Part shown: one piece after another, positions 44,904 through 53,780 of the stretch
Position numbering within the stretch: position 1 is the first letter of the stretch
How the letters are laid out: each line of letters opens with the position of its first letter
Assembly: GCF_028657945.1 (NCBI RefSeq)
Contig: NZ_CP059693.1
Location: forward strand, 3,410,001 to 3,474,000
Reading direction: 5' to 3'
Source: Thalassomonas haliotis
GTDB lineage: Bacteria > Pseudomonadota > Gammaproteobacteria > Enterobacterales > Alteromonadaceae
Length of the DNA: 64,000 bases
The notes under the pieces: model-generated
What the model was told of the DNA's origin: nothing
Database searches by the model: none
What the model saw: only the letters and a program-made list of their open reading frames with translations
Program-made: the position numbers and the translations under genes

Positions 44904-46241
44904 TCAGCTAAATAAAACCGAAATTTTCGTGCCCTTGCCACTAACAACAGTTAATTCCCATCCCTGATGCTCACACAGACGCTTAACAATAGACAAGCCA
45001 AAACCATAACCAGTACTTTGACTGCCCTTGACCCTGGGCTCTAAGACATTTTCTGAAATCCCCGCCTCTATGCCCGGCCCGGTATCTTTTATCGTTAATT
45101 GGCCGTTTATGACACTAACGGTTACTTCCCCAGAATCCGTATATTGAAAAGCATTGCTGAGCAAATTATCCAACAACACCTTTAACATGCCCTGCTGTGC
45201 AAATACCTGGGTATTGCAGCTGTCATCAAGATGTACTTCAACTGGTTTTCCCTCAAGCAAATGGCTGTGATCTATGATCGATTGCTCAACCATAGGCAGC
45301 AACGCCAACGACGCTTTTTTTACCGCCGTTTGTTCTTCCCGCGCCAGCGCTAATAAGGTAGTTACCGTTTGCTCCATTTGCATACTGGCGTCACTAATGC
45401 GGCCAAAAATATTACTCACATCACCTGCGGCATTATTTCCCTGGTTATTCACCGTATGCTTCGCCTGATAAACTTCAAGGGCATTTTTGATAATGGCCAC
45501 TGGCGTTCTTAATTCATGGCTGACATCCCGGGTAAAGCACTTCTCTCGTTCAAGTGCCTGGTTGATGCGCCTCATAGTATGTTCCAGGGTGCGTGCTAAA
45601 ATGCCAATTTCATTATTTGGAAATTGATCGGCAAAAGTTTCGGGAATATTTTCCGGGGCTACACCGTCGACTAAATCAGCCAGTTGTTTTAATGGTTTTG
45701 CCGTTTTTCGCCCTAACATCCAGGCAATGATAAAGGCGACAACCACTAAAATACCGCCGGTGATTAGCAGTAACGTTAATACCCCACCGCGAACGGGGCG
45801 CACCAGCAGCATTTGGCTGACTTCAGCAACCAGAAAGGTATTTGGGTGTTCGGGTAAGTTAACCAGGTGATAATGCCGTCCCTGGGTGCCATAGAACTCT
45901 TTTCGGCGGGGCTGTTCGATAAATTGCTGACGCATATCATCAGGTAAAGTATTTTTCGAAAAATAGAGGCTCATGCTGGCATTTCGCGGCGTCGGCCATT
46001 GCTGCGAGTTTTGGTACACGGCGGTTAAATAATCGGCTTCTTGTTTTACTTCCCGTTCAATAAAGCCGTCTTCTAAGTTGTACAACAGCACAAAGCAAAA
46101 CATGCCGTAAATGGCCGACATCACCAGGGTAAAAATGCAGAATTGGGCAACAATGCGCCTGCCTATGCTATGAAATTTTACCGGTTTTACTTTTAGGGAG
46201 GCTTGCGTTTCAGGGATAGTTTTAGCCTTCATTTTCAGCAT
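44904..46241 (-). CDS. Sensor histidine kinase (OmpR-system partner)
   Basis: A 445-residue kinase. A membrane span at ~30-55, a ~100-residue periplasmic sensor and a second span at ~155-180 (TLLLITGGILVVVAFIIAWML) precede HAMP (KPLKQLADLVDG). The H box is CFTRDVSHELRTPVAIIKNALE, the N box DNLLSNAFQYTDSG, and the G boxes KDTGPGIEAG and GYGFGLSIVKRL, so catalysis should be intact. It overlaps the response-regulator gene by 20 bp and is co-transcribed after it. The signal is unknown, but the ABC transporter and DJ-1 genes upstream suggest an envelope or oxidative stress. Confidence 0.92.
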   Translation of the reverse strand: MLKMKAKTIPETQASLKVKPVKFHSIGRRIVAQFCIFTLVMSAIYGMFCFVLLYNLEDGFIEREVKQEADYLTAVYQNSQQWPTPRNASMSLYFSKNTLPDDMRQQFIEQPRRKEFYGTQGRHYHLVNLPEHPNTFLVAEVSQMLLVRPVRGGVLTLLLITGGILVVVAFIIAWMLGRKTAKPLKQLADLVDGVAPENIPETFADQFPNNEIGILARTLEHTMRRINQALEREKCFTRDVSHELRTPVAIIKNALEVYQAKHTVNNQGNNAAGDVSNIFGRISDASMQMEQTVTTLLALAREEQTAVKKASLALLPMVEQSIIDHSHLLEGKPVEVHLDDSCNTQVFAQQGMLKVLLDNLLSNAFQYTDSGEVTVSVINGQLTIKDTGPGIEAGISENVLEPRVKGSQSTGYGFGLSIVKRLCEHQGWELTVVSGKGTKISVLFS

Positions 46242-46929
46242 CTCTTACATCCAAAGCAAAACCAACGCCGTGTACTGTTTTTAACACCGGATAATCAAAA
46301 GGTTTATCCAGTACGCAGCGCAATTGATAAATATGGGAGCGCATCGCATCTGATTCTGTCGGTGCATCTCCCCAGAGTTTTTGCGATAACATAGAGCGGC
46401 TGACCACTTGCGGATAGGCTTCGGCCAATACCGTTAAAATGCGATAGCCCATGGCATGTAAATCAAGCAGCTCTCCGTTACGCGTTACCTGCTTTCTTTT
46501 ACGGTCAAGGCTTATCGGGCCTAAGGTCAGGGTATTTTCGCTTTGCAGTAAATGACGACGGGACAAGGCCAGACATCTTACTTCCAGCTCTTGTAATGAA
46601 AAGGGTTTAGTTAGATAATCATCGGCGCCGACGGTAAAACCTGAGACTTTATCTTCAATGCTGTCTCTTGCGGTCAGCATGATAATAGGCAAATGACGGC
46701 TCGATTTTTCCCGCAATTGCTGACAGACCTCAAGGCCGTCCATCACCGGCAAATTTAAGTCGAGAATGATCAGGTCATAATGATTTTCCAGGGCAAGTTC
46801 CAGCCCTTGTTGACCCTGCGTAGCAAAGTCAAAGACATGCCCTTTTGCTTCCATATAATCTGAAATATTGCGGGCGATATTCACTTGGTCTTCAACCAAT
46901 AATACATAAAGTGATGTCTGATTTGTCAT
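46222..46929 (-). CDS. OmpR-family response regulator
   Basis: A 235-residue regulator (start ATG 46929 follows GGAA; two in-frame ATGs lie close upstream). The receiver domain shows VLLVEDQ, the phospho-acceptor in LIILDLNLPVMDG, MLTARDS and DYLTKPF. The C-terminal winged helix contains RKRKQVTRNGELLDLHAMGYRILTVLAE and SRSMLSQKLW..., and ends in TVHGVGFALDV. OmpR-family proteins bind pairs of direct repeats with an ~11-bp period. GTGAAATG repeats with exactly that period precede both the ABC operon (51700-51754) and the DJ-1 gene (48209-48227), making these its likely targets. Confidence 0.93.
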   Translation of the reverse strand: MTNQTSLYVLLVEDQVNIARNISDYMEAKGHVFDFATQGQQGLELALENHYDLIILDLNLPVMDGLEVCQQLREKSSRHLPIIMLTARDSIEDKVSGFTVGADDYLTKPFSLQELEVRCLALSRRHLLQSENTLTLGPISLDRKRKQVTRNGELLDLHAMGYRILTVLAEAYPQVVSRSMLSQKLWGDAPTESDAMRSHIYQLRCVLDKPFDYPVLKTVHGVGFALDVRDAENEG

Positions 46930-47010
46930 AGCCATTTCCAGGGGATTAAACCCGGGCCTCAATATCTGCTATTGAGGCCCTGTTAGTTTCTTTTGTTTTT
47001 ATTCGTAAAT

Positions 47011-48165
47011 CTATAAGGTTTTTAACATGTCTACTGCCGGTTTGTAATCAGGTTTTGTTGCCAGTAACTGATTTAAGGTGGTTTTGGCAGCTTTTTCCCG
47101 GCCCAGTTTATGCTGAGTTTTTGCTATTTGCATATCCAGCATAGGGTTGTTAATGGCTTTTTGCGCGACCGTCATCAGGCCAAGGGCATTTTCAAAGTGC
47201 TGGTCAGTTTCCGCTGTTTTTAAGTAATAAAAACCATACATGCCAACCAGGGCAATACGATAGTTTTCTTGATTATCCGCCAGCTCTTTTATCACTGCTT
47301 TACCCTCTTCCTTATCAGCTGCTAAGAACTTAGCCACCTGTGCCAGGGTTTTATCTTCAATGTCCTGCGGCTTGGCAACCGGGGTTAATCCCAGCCCTTT
47401 AACTAATGCTGTTGCCACCGCCACGGTTGAGGTTGGGTTTTGTCCGGTGATCAACCTGCCGTCTACCGCAACATGGCTTAACATGATTTCGCTCGATTGA
47501 AACTTGCCGCCGCGTTCGGCTAATTTATCTTCGAGCATAAATTCAAATTTACTCAGCCACTTTTTGCCGAACAGTTTTTCCTCTTTATTGGTAAAGCCGT
47601 TGACCTTTTTGTTGGCCACCAGGTAGCTGCCGTCGTTAAGTTTTACATCAATCAAAGCCGCCGGACCGTGGCATACTGCGGCAACTGTGCCTTGTTGTTG
47701 GTAAATATCGGCAATCAAGCCTTGCAGTGCTTTGTCTTTTGGCAAATCAAACATCGCCCCTTTGCCGCCAACGATAAAAACACCGTCATAGGCTTTAGGG
47801 TCAAGTTGTGCGGTTTTTAAGGTATTAGCCAGTTTGGCCATTATCGCCTTATCGGCCAATACCTTGGCATTGTAGGGTTTAGCGGGATCATATTCATCCG
47901 CTTCCACTTTACCGCCGCTTGGGCTGGCGATATCAACCGTGATACCGTTGGCTTTAAAAACATCGTAGGCTTTGGCAAATTCATCAAACTCATAACCGGG
48001 GGTCTTTTGCCCTTGCTCCTGGCCATAACCGCTGACGATCATAACAACTTTTTTATTCACCGCCGCACTTGCCTGCGCCGAGAAAACCATCACTAAAGTA
48101 AAAAGCAAGGCCAGTAAGGTTAGCAAATTTTCTTGTTGATATTTCATGTGTTTTAAATAAGTCAT
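47011..48165 (-). CDS. Exported DJ-1/PfpI (Hsp31-like) protein with C-terminal TPR-like region
   Basis: A 384-residue protein. ATG 48165 is preferred because AGGAGG lies seven bases upstream. A signal peptide (LLTLLALLFTLVMVFSAQASA) points to the periplasm. Residues ~36-260 are a class I glutamine-amidotransferase-like DJ-1/PfpI domain with KTPGYEFDEF, VFIVGGKGAMFDLP and the nucleophile C165 in AAVCHGPAAL, as in Hsp31/glyoxalase III. The last ~100 residues are helical and TPR-like (ALGLMTVAQKAINNPMLDMQIAKT ... AKTTLNQLLATKPDY). Known members deglycate or detoxify methylglyoxal; export is unusual. Its own leader has two GTGAAA repeats. Confidence 0.85.
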   Translation of the reverse strand: MTYLKHMKYQQENLLTLLALLFTLVMVFSAQASAAVNKKVVMIVSGYGQEQGQKTPGYEFDEFAKAYDVFKANGITVDIASPSGGKVEADEYDPAKPYNAKVLADKAIMAKLANTLKTAQLDPKAYDGVFIVGGKGAMFDLPKDKALQGLIADIYQQQGTVAAVCHGPAALIDVKLNDGSYLVANKKVNGFTNKEEKLFGKKWLSKFEFMLEDKLAERGGKFQSSEIMLSHVAVDGRLITGQNPTSTVAVATALVKGLGLTPVAKPQDIEDKTLAQVAKFLAADKEEGKAVIKELADNQENYRIALVGMYGFYYLKTAETDQHFENALGLMTVAQKAINNPMLDMQIAKTQHKLGREKAAKTTLNQLLATKPDYKPAVDMLKTL

Positions 48166-48208
48166 CTTCATTCCTCCTAAGAATTGACAACAGCATGACA
48201 AACCCGGC

Positions 48209-48227
48209 GTGAAACAAATGTGAAATG
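48209..48227 (-). promoter_or_regulatory. Two GTGAAA direct repeats upstream of the DJ-1 gene
   Basis: On the + strand GTGAAAC (48209-48215) and GTGAAATG (48220-48227) start exactly 11 bp apart. They match the five-copy repeat at 51700-51754 in sequence, period and orientation relative to the gene. Binding by the neighbouring OmpR-family regulator is the obvious hypothesis. Confidence 0.6.
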
Positions 48228-48279
48228 GCAGCCATTTAATCACGCCCGGATCATATTTCCCTGTATCAAGGGGCAGTCA

Positions 48280-50958
48280 TTAGCCCTCAGCCATTAACTG
48301 CCTGACAGAGCTTTGCAGGTTTCTCCTGCTGGCATAAACCCCTAACGCCGCCACCAGCAATAAAATGGCCGACAAAGCAGCAAGCAACCAGATAAAGTCA
48401 GGCTGATAGGGTAATGAGAATTGCGATTGATAGATCAGCAAACCCGCAATATAAGTACCGGCAATAGCCCCCGCCGCAGTGATCAGTGCGGTAACCAGCC
48501 ACTCGATAACATTTAGCTGCAAACAGGTCGTCTTTGAAAAGCCAAAGCTCATGATAATACTGTTCTTTTTCTTTTCTTTACCTTCAAGTGCACTGATAGA
48601 CGCCAAAATAACAACCGTGGCAAGTAAGACGATCATCAGCGAGAAACCGCTGATCACTTTAGTGATCATCGCTAAAATGCTATCAAAGCGCTCGGTCATT
48701 TCTTTTAAGGACACCATGCGCAATGTCGGAAACTTTTGCCAAAGGTCCGGTAATAATGACCATTGTTGTGATTCAAGTTCTAAACTCGCCATAAAATAAT
48801 GGGAAGCCTGAATATGCGCCACAGCAGTATCCGGCATTTGTACCCAAAAGGTTATCGAACCGGCGCCGGGTTTGAAGACATGACTGGCACTGATGTTAAA
48901 GGTGACACTTTGCTGACCGATATAAAAGGTTAACTGGTCGCCTAATGCTAAGCCCAGATCTGTCATCACTTCCTGTTCAACAGAAACTTGCTGCCAGTCT
49001 TGGCTATTATCCTGTTGGTTTTTCTTCCCTTGTTCATTGCCGGTTTGTTGCCCTTTGACATTCCAGTACTGGCCTTGGTCCACTTCATTATTTTCCGGCA
49101 GGGTTTCATTCCAGTGCAAACGTATCGGCTTGTTAAAGGTCGCTAAACTGTCACTTGGCTTTTGGCTAAATTCAGCCAGTGACCGGCCGTTGATCTCAAT
49201 CAGCTTGGCATACATATAAGGCTTGGCCTGACGGATATTGACCCCCTGCTCCTCTGCCCACTGGTTAATATATTCAATCTGCCCCTGGCTTGCCTGCGAC
49301 ACCATCACATTGCCGTCATGTTGTCTTTGATATGCTGTCATGGTAACGCCAAGATCTTTAAGCAACATCAGGGTAAACAAGAGTAAAAAGGCACATAAGC
49401 CGACCCCCATAATTTGCGTACTTTTACTGACCAGACGTTGTTTCATCATGTACAAGGTAAAAGGGACTAATCCTGAAATATGCTTGGTCCATTTTTCCCC
49501 CAGGGTTAATACGCCCCAGCTCATAAATATCATCAAAGCTATGGTGATGGCTATGGCTGTTACCATCATCAAGGTTAACAAACCATTATCTGAGTAGGTG
49601 ATCGCCACAACCAACAACACCAGCAGACTGCAAATTTTGCCCAACCAATGACTTGCACCTTTGCTATTGCCGTTAAATAACCGGGCAACGGTACTGGAGT
49701 ACAAAGAAAACCACACCGGTGCATGAAATACCGCAAAAACAGCCACAACAAAACTGATGGATTTTAATGTCGGCCAAAAATACCACTGCCAGCGCAAATC
49801 GATAAAGGTTTCACTTAAGTAGTGAATAATGAGCCAGTGAAAGGCGGTAGATAACAATAAAACCACAGGCAACAGGCACAATAGCCCCATAAACCATTTA
49901 AAAATGGAGACCTGAATACCGGTACTTTTGGTTACCCCCAGGCTCATACATATCGCTGAAAAATATTGATCCTTTTTCATATGCACTTGCGCTAACTGGT
50001 CAATGGCTATCGCCGCCATAAAAAACAAGATAATCGATGCCAGCCCGATAAAGTTTTCCGTGCGCTGCCAAAATAACGCTAGCGGATGCGCTCCTTGTTT
50101 ATGATGTAGCTGTGCTGCGGGCAGGTGTTGCTGCTGCCATTGAAGCAGCTTGTTAATTTGGCCGGTATTGGCGGCAATAAGATAACGGTAGTGAATAAGA
50201 TCCGCTGGAAACTGTAAACGACTCATATCCACGGCATTGATCATGGCCCGCATATCAACACTATGCCCTTCCATCAATCTGTCGGGTTCGTGATGTAATA
50301 CCCGCGAAACCAGAAAATGCTGCTCCCCGACCTGAATAAAATCACCAATGTTAAGGGATAAACTGGCAAATAATCGTGCATCCGGCCAGATTTCACCGGG
50401 TTTTGGACCCGAAAATGTTTGTTGTGCCTTGCTTTGCTGGCTTTGCCCTCTTTTGCTTTGTCCTTTTTTGCTTTGTCCTTTTTTACTTTGTCCCAAAAAG
50501 CCTTGTTTTTCATCTTCAGGCGCTGTTTTTTCAAACAGGCTTGGCGAGGTTAACAGCTCGCCCTGCAGCGGATAATGATCGTCAACCGCTTTCAGTTTCG
50601 CCTGTTGCCATAGCCCTTTGTGGGTCAAGGTCGTTTGAACTTGTTGGGTAACCACCACTTTATCGGTTAATTCAGCAACATCGCTTTGCTGCTTTGTTGT
50701 TAATGCCTGTCGCTGACTGATCACCGCATCGGCGCCAAGCAACCCTTGCAAATTGTTGTTCAGATAACCCTGTATGCTTTCACTGGATTGACTTAAGGTG
50801 ACAATAAACAGTAAAAGCACGGCTTGGGTCCAGCGCAATAGCCGTTGATGGGTATGTTGATATTCTTGTTTAAAAAAGTGCCAGGCAAGTTTTACATTCC
50901 TGACAAAAAAGTTAACCTCAGGCTCGTTGGCAGGGTTATTAACATGATGCTCTAACAT
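48280..50958 (-). CDS. Large FtsX-type ABC permease (YbbP-like)
   Basis: An 892-residue permease with two FtsX-type cores. Spans are predicted at ~40-60, ~315-340, ~360-385, ~405-430, ~445-500, ~530-550, then ~760-790, ~810-835 and ~855-880, with large extracytoplasmic loops between. This layout, with LolD-type ATPase, resembles YbbAP of E. coli and type VII ABC systems that act mechanically in the periplasm rather than by transport. A loop at ~155-175 carries four near-repeats of GQSKK, a lysine/glutamine-rich insertion encoded by 15-bp tandem repeats. The gene overlaps the ATPase gene by seven bases. Confidence 0.87.
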   Translation of the reverse strand: MLEHHVNNPANEPEVNFFVRNVKLAWHFFKQEYQHTHQRLLRWTQAVLLLFIVTLSQSSESIQGYLNNNLQGLLGADAVISQRQALTTKQQSDVAELTDKVVVTQQVQTTLTHKGLWQQAKLKAVDDHYPLQGELLTSPSLFEKTAPEDEKQGFLGQSKKGQSKKGQSKRGQSQQSKAQQTFSGPKPGEIWPDARLFASLSLNIGDFIQVGEQHFLVSRVLHHEPDRLMEGHSVDMRAMINAVDMSRLQFPADLIHYRYLIAANTGQINKLLQWQQQHLPAAQLHHKQGAHPLALFWQRTENFIGLASIILFFMAAIAIDQLAQVHMKKDQYFSAICMSLGVTKSTGIQVSIFKWFMGLLCLLPVVLLLSTAFHWLIIHYLSETFIDLRWQWYFWPTLKSISFVVAVFAVFHAPVWFSLYSSTVARLFNGNSKGASHWLGKICSLLVLLVVAITYSDNGLLTLMMVTAIAITIALMIFMSWGVLTLGEKWTKHISGLVPFTLYMMKQRLVSKSTQIMGVGLCAFLLLFTLMLLKDLGVTMTAYQRQHDGNVMVSQASQGQIEYINQWAEEQGVNIRQAKPYMYAKLIEINGRSLAEFSQKPSDSLATFNKPIRLHWNETLPENNEVDQGQYWNVKGQQTGNEQGKKNQQDNSQDWQQVSVEQEVMTDLGLALGDQLTFYIGQQSVTFNISASHVFKPGAGSITFWVQMPDTAVAHIQASHYFMASLELESQQWSLLPDLWQKFPTLRMVSLKEMTERFDSILAMITKVISGFSLMIVLLATVVILASISALEGKEKKKNSIIMSFGFSKTTCLQLNVIEWLVTALITAAGAIAGTYIAGLLIYQSQFSLPYQPDFIWLLAALSAILLLVAALGVYASRRNLQSSVRQLMAEG
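50441..50493. repeat. 15-bp coding tandem repeat in the permease gene
   Basis: About four copies of a 15-bp unit, seen on the + strand as CTTTGTCCTTTTTTG, encode GQSKK/GQSKR on the minus strand. The repeat lies in an extracytoplasmic loop of the permease and is a likely site of copy-number change. Confidence 0.75.
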
Positions 50959-51650
50959 GACACCGCCTTAAGCACATCGTTTGTCTGGACTTTGCTCTGG
51001 GCTTTGATCTGGCCACCTGATAATGAAAAAATATGTTGAGCACGGTTTGCCAAAGCCTCGCTATGGGTAACCACAATCAAACCGGCATTATTTTCCCGGC
51101 AACAGCTAAACAAGATATCGGCAATTTCGGTTGCACTTTGTTGATCTAAATTGCCGGTAGGTTCATCGGCAAAAATAAAGCTGGGCTCAAAAACCAGCGC
51201 ACGCGCTATCGCCACCCTTTGCTGCTCACCGCCGCTAAGTTCACTGGGTTTATGGTTGATGCGGTGTGACAAGCCCACTTTTTGTAACCAGGCTGTGGCT
51301 TTATCATGTGCCTGTTTATCCCCCCTCAACTTGAGCGGCAAGGCGACATTATTTACCGCCGTTAATTCCGGCAACAAATGAAATTGCTGAAAAATAAAAC
51401 CTATGTCTTCTCTTAAAAAGTCCAGGCTTTTCCTTTGGCTGCCTTTAACATAAAACCCCTGGCCGCTGCTTGGCTGTTCCAAACCCGACATCAACATCAA
51501 CAAACTTGATTTCCCTGCGCCGGATGGCCCGGTGATCGCATAAGATTGCCCCTGGGAAACAGACAAATTAAGCGCATTAAATAAGGTAACTTTTGACTCG
51601 TTAACGTCAAACGACTGACTGATGTTCTTTAACTCGATATAACTGGACAT
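50952..51650 (-). CDS. ABC transporter ATPase (LolD/YbbA-like)
   Basis: A 232-residue ATPase of the MacB/LolD/YbbA group. Walker [11 protein letters not shown]-loop [22 protein letters not shown], signature [15 protein letters not shown], Walker [13 protein letters not shown] and the H-loop VVTHS are all intact. It pairs with the FtsX-type permease encoded immediately downstream. It heads a minus-strand series (ATPase, permease, DJ-1, regulator, kinase) that lies after a five-copy 11-bp direct repeat, so the operon is probably controlled by the regulator encoded at its far end. Confidence 0.92.
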   Translation of the reverse strand: MSSYIELKNISQSFDVNESKVTLFNALNLSVSQGQSYAITGPSGAGKSSLLMLMSGLEQPSSGQGFYVKGSQRKSLDFLREDIGFIFQQFHLLPELTAVNNVALPLKLRGDKQAHDKATAWLQKVGLSHRINHKPSELSGGEQQRVAIARALVFEPSFIFADEPTGNLDQQSATEIADILFSCCRENNAGLIVVTHSEALANRAQHIFSLSGGQIKAQSKVQTNDVLKAVSC

Positions 51651-51699
51651 GGCTCAGACCCACTATTAATAACAATAGGGTCAACTTAACCCCCTTAAT

Positions 51700-51754
51700 G
51701 TGAAATGAGCGTGAAATGAGCGTGAAATGAGCATGAAATGGGTGTGAAACGAAT
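51700..51754 (-). promoter_or_regulatory. Five 11-bp direct repeats upstream of the ABC operon
   Basis: Five head-to-tail units starting at 51700, 51711, 51722, 51733 and 51744 follow GTGAAATGAGC, the last two drifting to ATGAAATGGGT and GTGAAACGAAT. The period is exactly one helical turn, as for OmpR/PhoB-type sites. They lie 50-105 bp upstream of the ATPase start. Confidence 0.7.
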
Positions 51755-52007
51755 AACTAACCAAGGTGAAAGAGCGCAATAGCCAAAACAGATATCCACA
51801 AAACTTCTGCTGACTTAAAATAACTAAGCTGGTTTATTCCCATGATTTTTCGATATTTCTGACGTCACTATTGAGTTTTTCAGTATCGACAAAGCCCCTG
51901 CGCTACCTTATGCTTGCACCATAAAACTTGCAGCGGCCGCTTTATCACTTATACCAATAGGTATTACACATCCGGTCAGCTTTACAACAAATAAAAGGAA
52001 CTGCACC

Positions 52008-53147
52008 GTGGAAAGTAAACTTCCTCAGCTTGGCACCAGCATCTTTACCTATATGACAGGACTGGCAAACCAGCACAACGCCCTTAATTTATCCCAGGGC
52101 TTTCCCGAGTTTGATGCCCCTGCCTTATTAAAGCAGCGCCTGGCCCATTACAGCGAGCAGGGGTTTAACCAGTACTCTCCTTCAAGCGGTATAACCCCTT
52201 TGCAACAGCAAATCGCCGCCCTGGTTAAGCGTAACTATCAACTGGATATTTCAGCCTCAGACACTGTCACAGTTACCTCCGGTGCCACCGAAGCCCTGTT
52301 TGTAGCAATCCAGGCGATCACCCACCCGGGCGATGAGATCATTATCTTTGATCCTGCCTATGACTCCTATGAACCCGCCATAGAACTGGCCGGTGGCCGC
52401 GCGGTGCATATCGCCATGCAGGCACCTGATTATGCCATCAACTGGCAGCAGGTCGCAGAGGCCATTACCGATAAAACCCGGGGCATTATTATCAATAGCC
52501 CCCATAACCCCAGCGCAAAAACACTTAAAGCCAGTGACTTTAGCGCCTTAAAAGCCTTGCTGGTAAAGCATGATCTCTTGCTGATCAGCGATGAAGTTTA
52601 TGAACACATTGCCTTTGATGACACCCCCCATATCAGCGTCTTAACCGATCCGGAATTATTTGAACGGGCTTTTGTCATCTCCAGCTTTGGTAAAACCTTC
52701 CACTGTACCGGCTGGAAAATGGGTTACTGTGTGGCACCACCGGCACTGGCAACAGAGTTCAGAAAAATCCATCAGTACGTAACTTTCTCCAGTTTTACCC
52801 CGGCGCAACTGGCCCTGGCAGATATGCTGACGGAGCAAAGTGAACATATAGATGAATTATCTGCCTTTTATCAGCAAAAACGTGATGTGTTAGTCAAGGC
52901 GCTGCAAAGTAGCCGTTTCACCATTTTACCCAGTGAAGGTACTTATTTTTTGCTGCTGGATTATTCGGCGATATCTGAGCTGGACGATATGGCCTTTTGT
53001 GAATATCTGGTTAAAGAAGTGGGCGTGGCGGCCATCCCGTTGAGTGTATTTTATCAGAACACTCCCGACGACAAGGTGATCCGCTTATGTTTTGCCAAAG
53101 AAGATAACACCCTGATAGCAGCCGCAGAAAAACTGTGTTCGTTATAA
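52008..53147 (+). CDS. ybdL: PLP-dependent aminotransferase (YbdL/methionine aminotransferase-like)
   Basis: A 379-residue class I/II aminotransferase. It starts at GTG 52008 with AAAAGGAA seven bases before. Features: SQGFPEFDAP, NQYSPSSGITPLQQQIA, TVTSGATEALF, DPAYDSYEP (ring-stacking tyrosine), the NSPHNPSAK block, SDEVYEHI with the PLP-ring aspartate, and the Schiff-base lysine in SSFGKTFHCTGWKMGY. YbdL prefers methionine, histidine and phenylalanine and makes the 2-oxo acids; substrate here is assumed by similarity. Single gene with its own terminator. Confidence 0.9.
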   Translation: MESKLPQLGTSIFTYMTGLANQHNALNLSQGFPEFDAPALLKQRLAHYSEQGFNQYSPSSGITPLQQQIAALVKRNYQLDISASDTVTVTSGATEALFVAIQAITHPGDEIIIFDPAYDSYEPAIELAGGRAVHIAMQAPDYAINWQQVAEAITDKTRGIIINSPHNPSAKTLKASDFSALKALLVKHDLLLISDEVYEHIAFDDTPHISVLTDPELFERAFVISSFGKTFHCTGWKMGYCVAPPALATEFRKIHQYVTFSSFTPAQLALADMLTEQSEHIDELSAFYQQKRDVLVKALQSSRFTILPSEGTYFLLLDYSAISELDDMAFCEYLVKEVGVAAIPLSVFYQNTPDDKVIRLCFAKEDNTLIAAAEKLCSL

Positions 53148-53174
53148 CGGCTTAACCTGATCTGGTCTCAGCCC

Positions 53175-53209
53175 TTCGTGACTCATAACTTTAACCTATG
53201 AGTCACGAA
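53175..53209 (+). terminator. Terminator after the aminotransferase gene
   Basis: TTCGTGACTCATA (53175-53187) and TATGAGTCACGAA (53197-53209) make a perfect 13-bp stem with a nine-base loop. It starts 28 bp after the stop. The tail (AACATTATTGC) is not a clean T run. Confidence 0.8.
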
Positions 53210-53307
53210 AACATTATTGCTGTTCAAAATAGCCACCAGGATAGATGATTAAACCAGCTACTTATTCTTTTATCTCTATCCCTGACAAAACAGCAAAGGT
53301 TATCACT

Positions 53308-53487
53308 ATGAACATTTCACATACCAGCGACAACGAACACCAGCATAATGATGAATGCGAAGACACTAAGGCATTTTTAAATAAAATGTCTGCTAAAGAT
53401 TCGGTTAACTGCGGTAATTCGGCAATTGCCAAGGTATTAGAACTACTGGATGACACCACCCCAAACTATGTTTTAGGTTATAACTAA
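53308..53487 (+). CDS. Small hypothetical protein (59 aa)
   Basis: A 59-residue acidic peptide. The ATG at 53308, with AAAGG eight bases before, is favoured over one 63 bases upstream that has no ribosome binding site. The sequence has a His/Asp/Glu-rich start (SDNEHQHNDECEDTK), two cysteines, and a helical end finishing NYVLGYN. No family is recognised, and no modification enzyme gene is nearby. It stands alone between a terminator and a convergent operon. Confidence 0.5.
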   Translation: MNISHTSDNEHQHNDECEDTKAFLNKMSAKDSVNCGNSAIAKVLELLDDTTPNYVLGYN

Positions 53488-53578
53488 CCACAAAAACAGC
53501 TTAACCAGATTTACTAAAAACTTTTGCCATCACCAAAGGCATGCCCTGATGATGGCAAAGCCAGCTTGCAGCTGAAAA

Positions 53579-53779
53579 TTAAGCCCATGTCCAATGAGGA
53601 TAAATAAAACAACTTGCAGCAACCAAGGCCCAGATGAGCATAGTGAACCAATACATCAATGGCTGTTCATCTCGCTTATAAGGGTGCCAGATATAAGCAG
53701 TCCCTCTGATCAAATCAACCAATAACCACAAGATTAACGCTATGCCTAACCAATAAGCCCAAGGTAGAGATAACAGCAT
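53579..53779 (-). CDS. Small two-span membrane protein
   Basis: A 66-residue protein with two predicted spans (~6-26 and ~42-62) joined by a charged loop YIWHPYKRDEQPL. ATG 53779 follows GGAG and comes one base after the stop of the cytochrome gene, so the two are co-translated; a start 21 bases upstream would overlap that gene. No family is recognised. It may hold or assist the cytochrome lipoprotein at the membrane. Confidence 0.65.
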   Translation of the reverse strand: MLLSLPWAYWLGIALILWLLVDLIRGTAYIWHPYKRDEQPLMYWFTMLIWALVAASCFIYPHWTWA

Positions 53780-53780
53780 A

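Noticed and set aside
53308-53487. RiPP precursor peptide
   Set aside because: No leader motif of a known class and no modification or export enzyme gene next to it.
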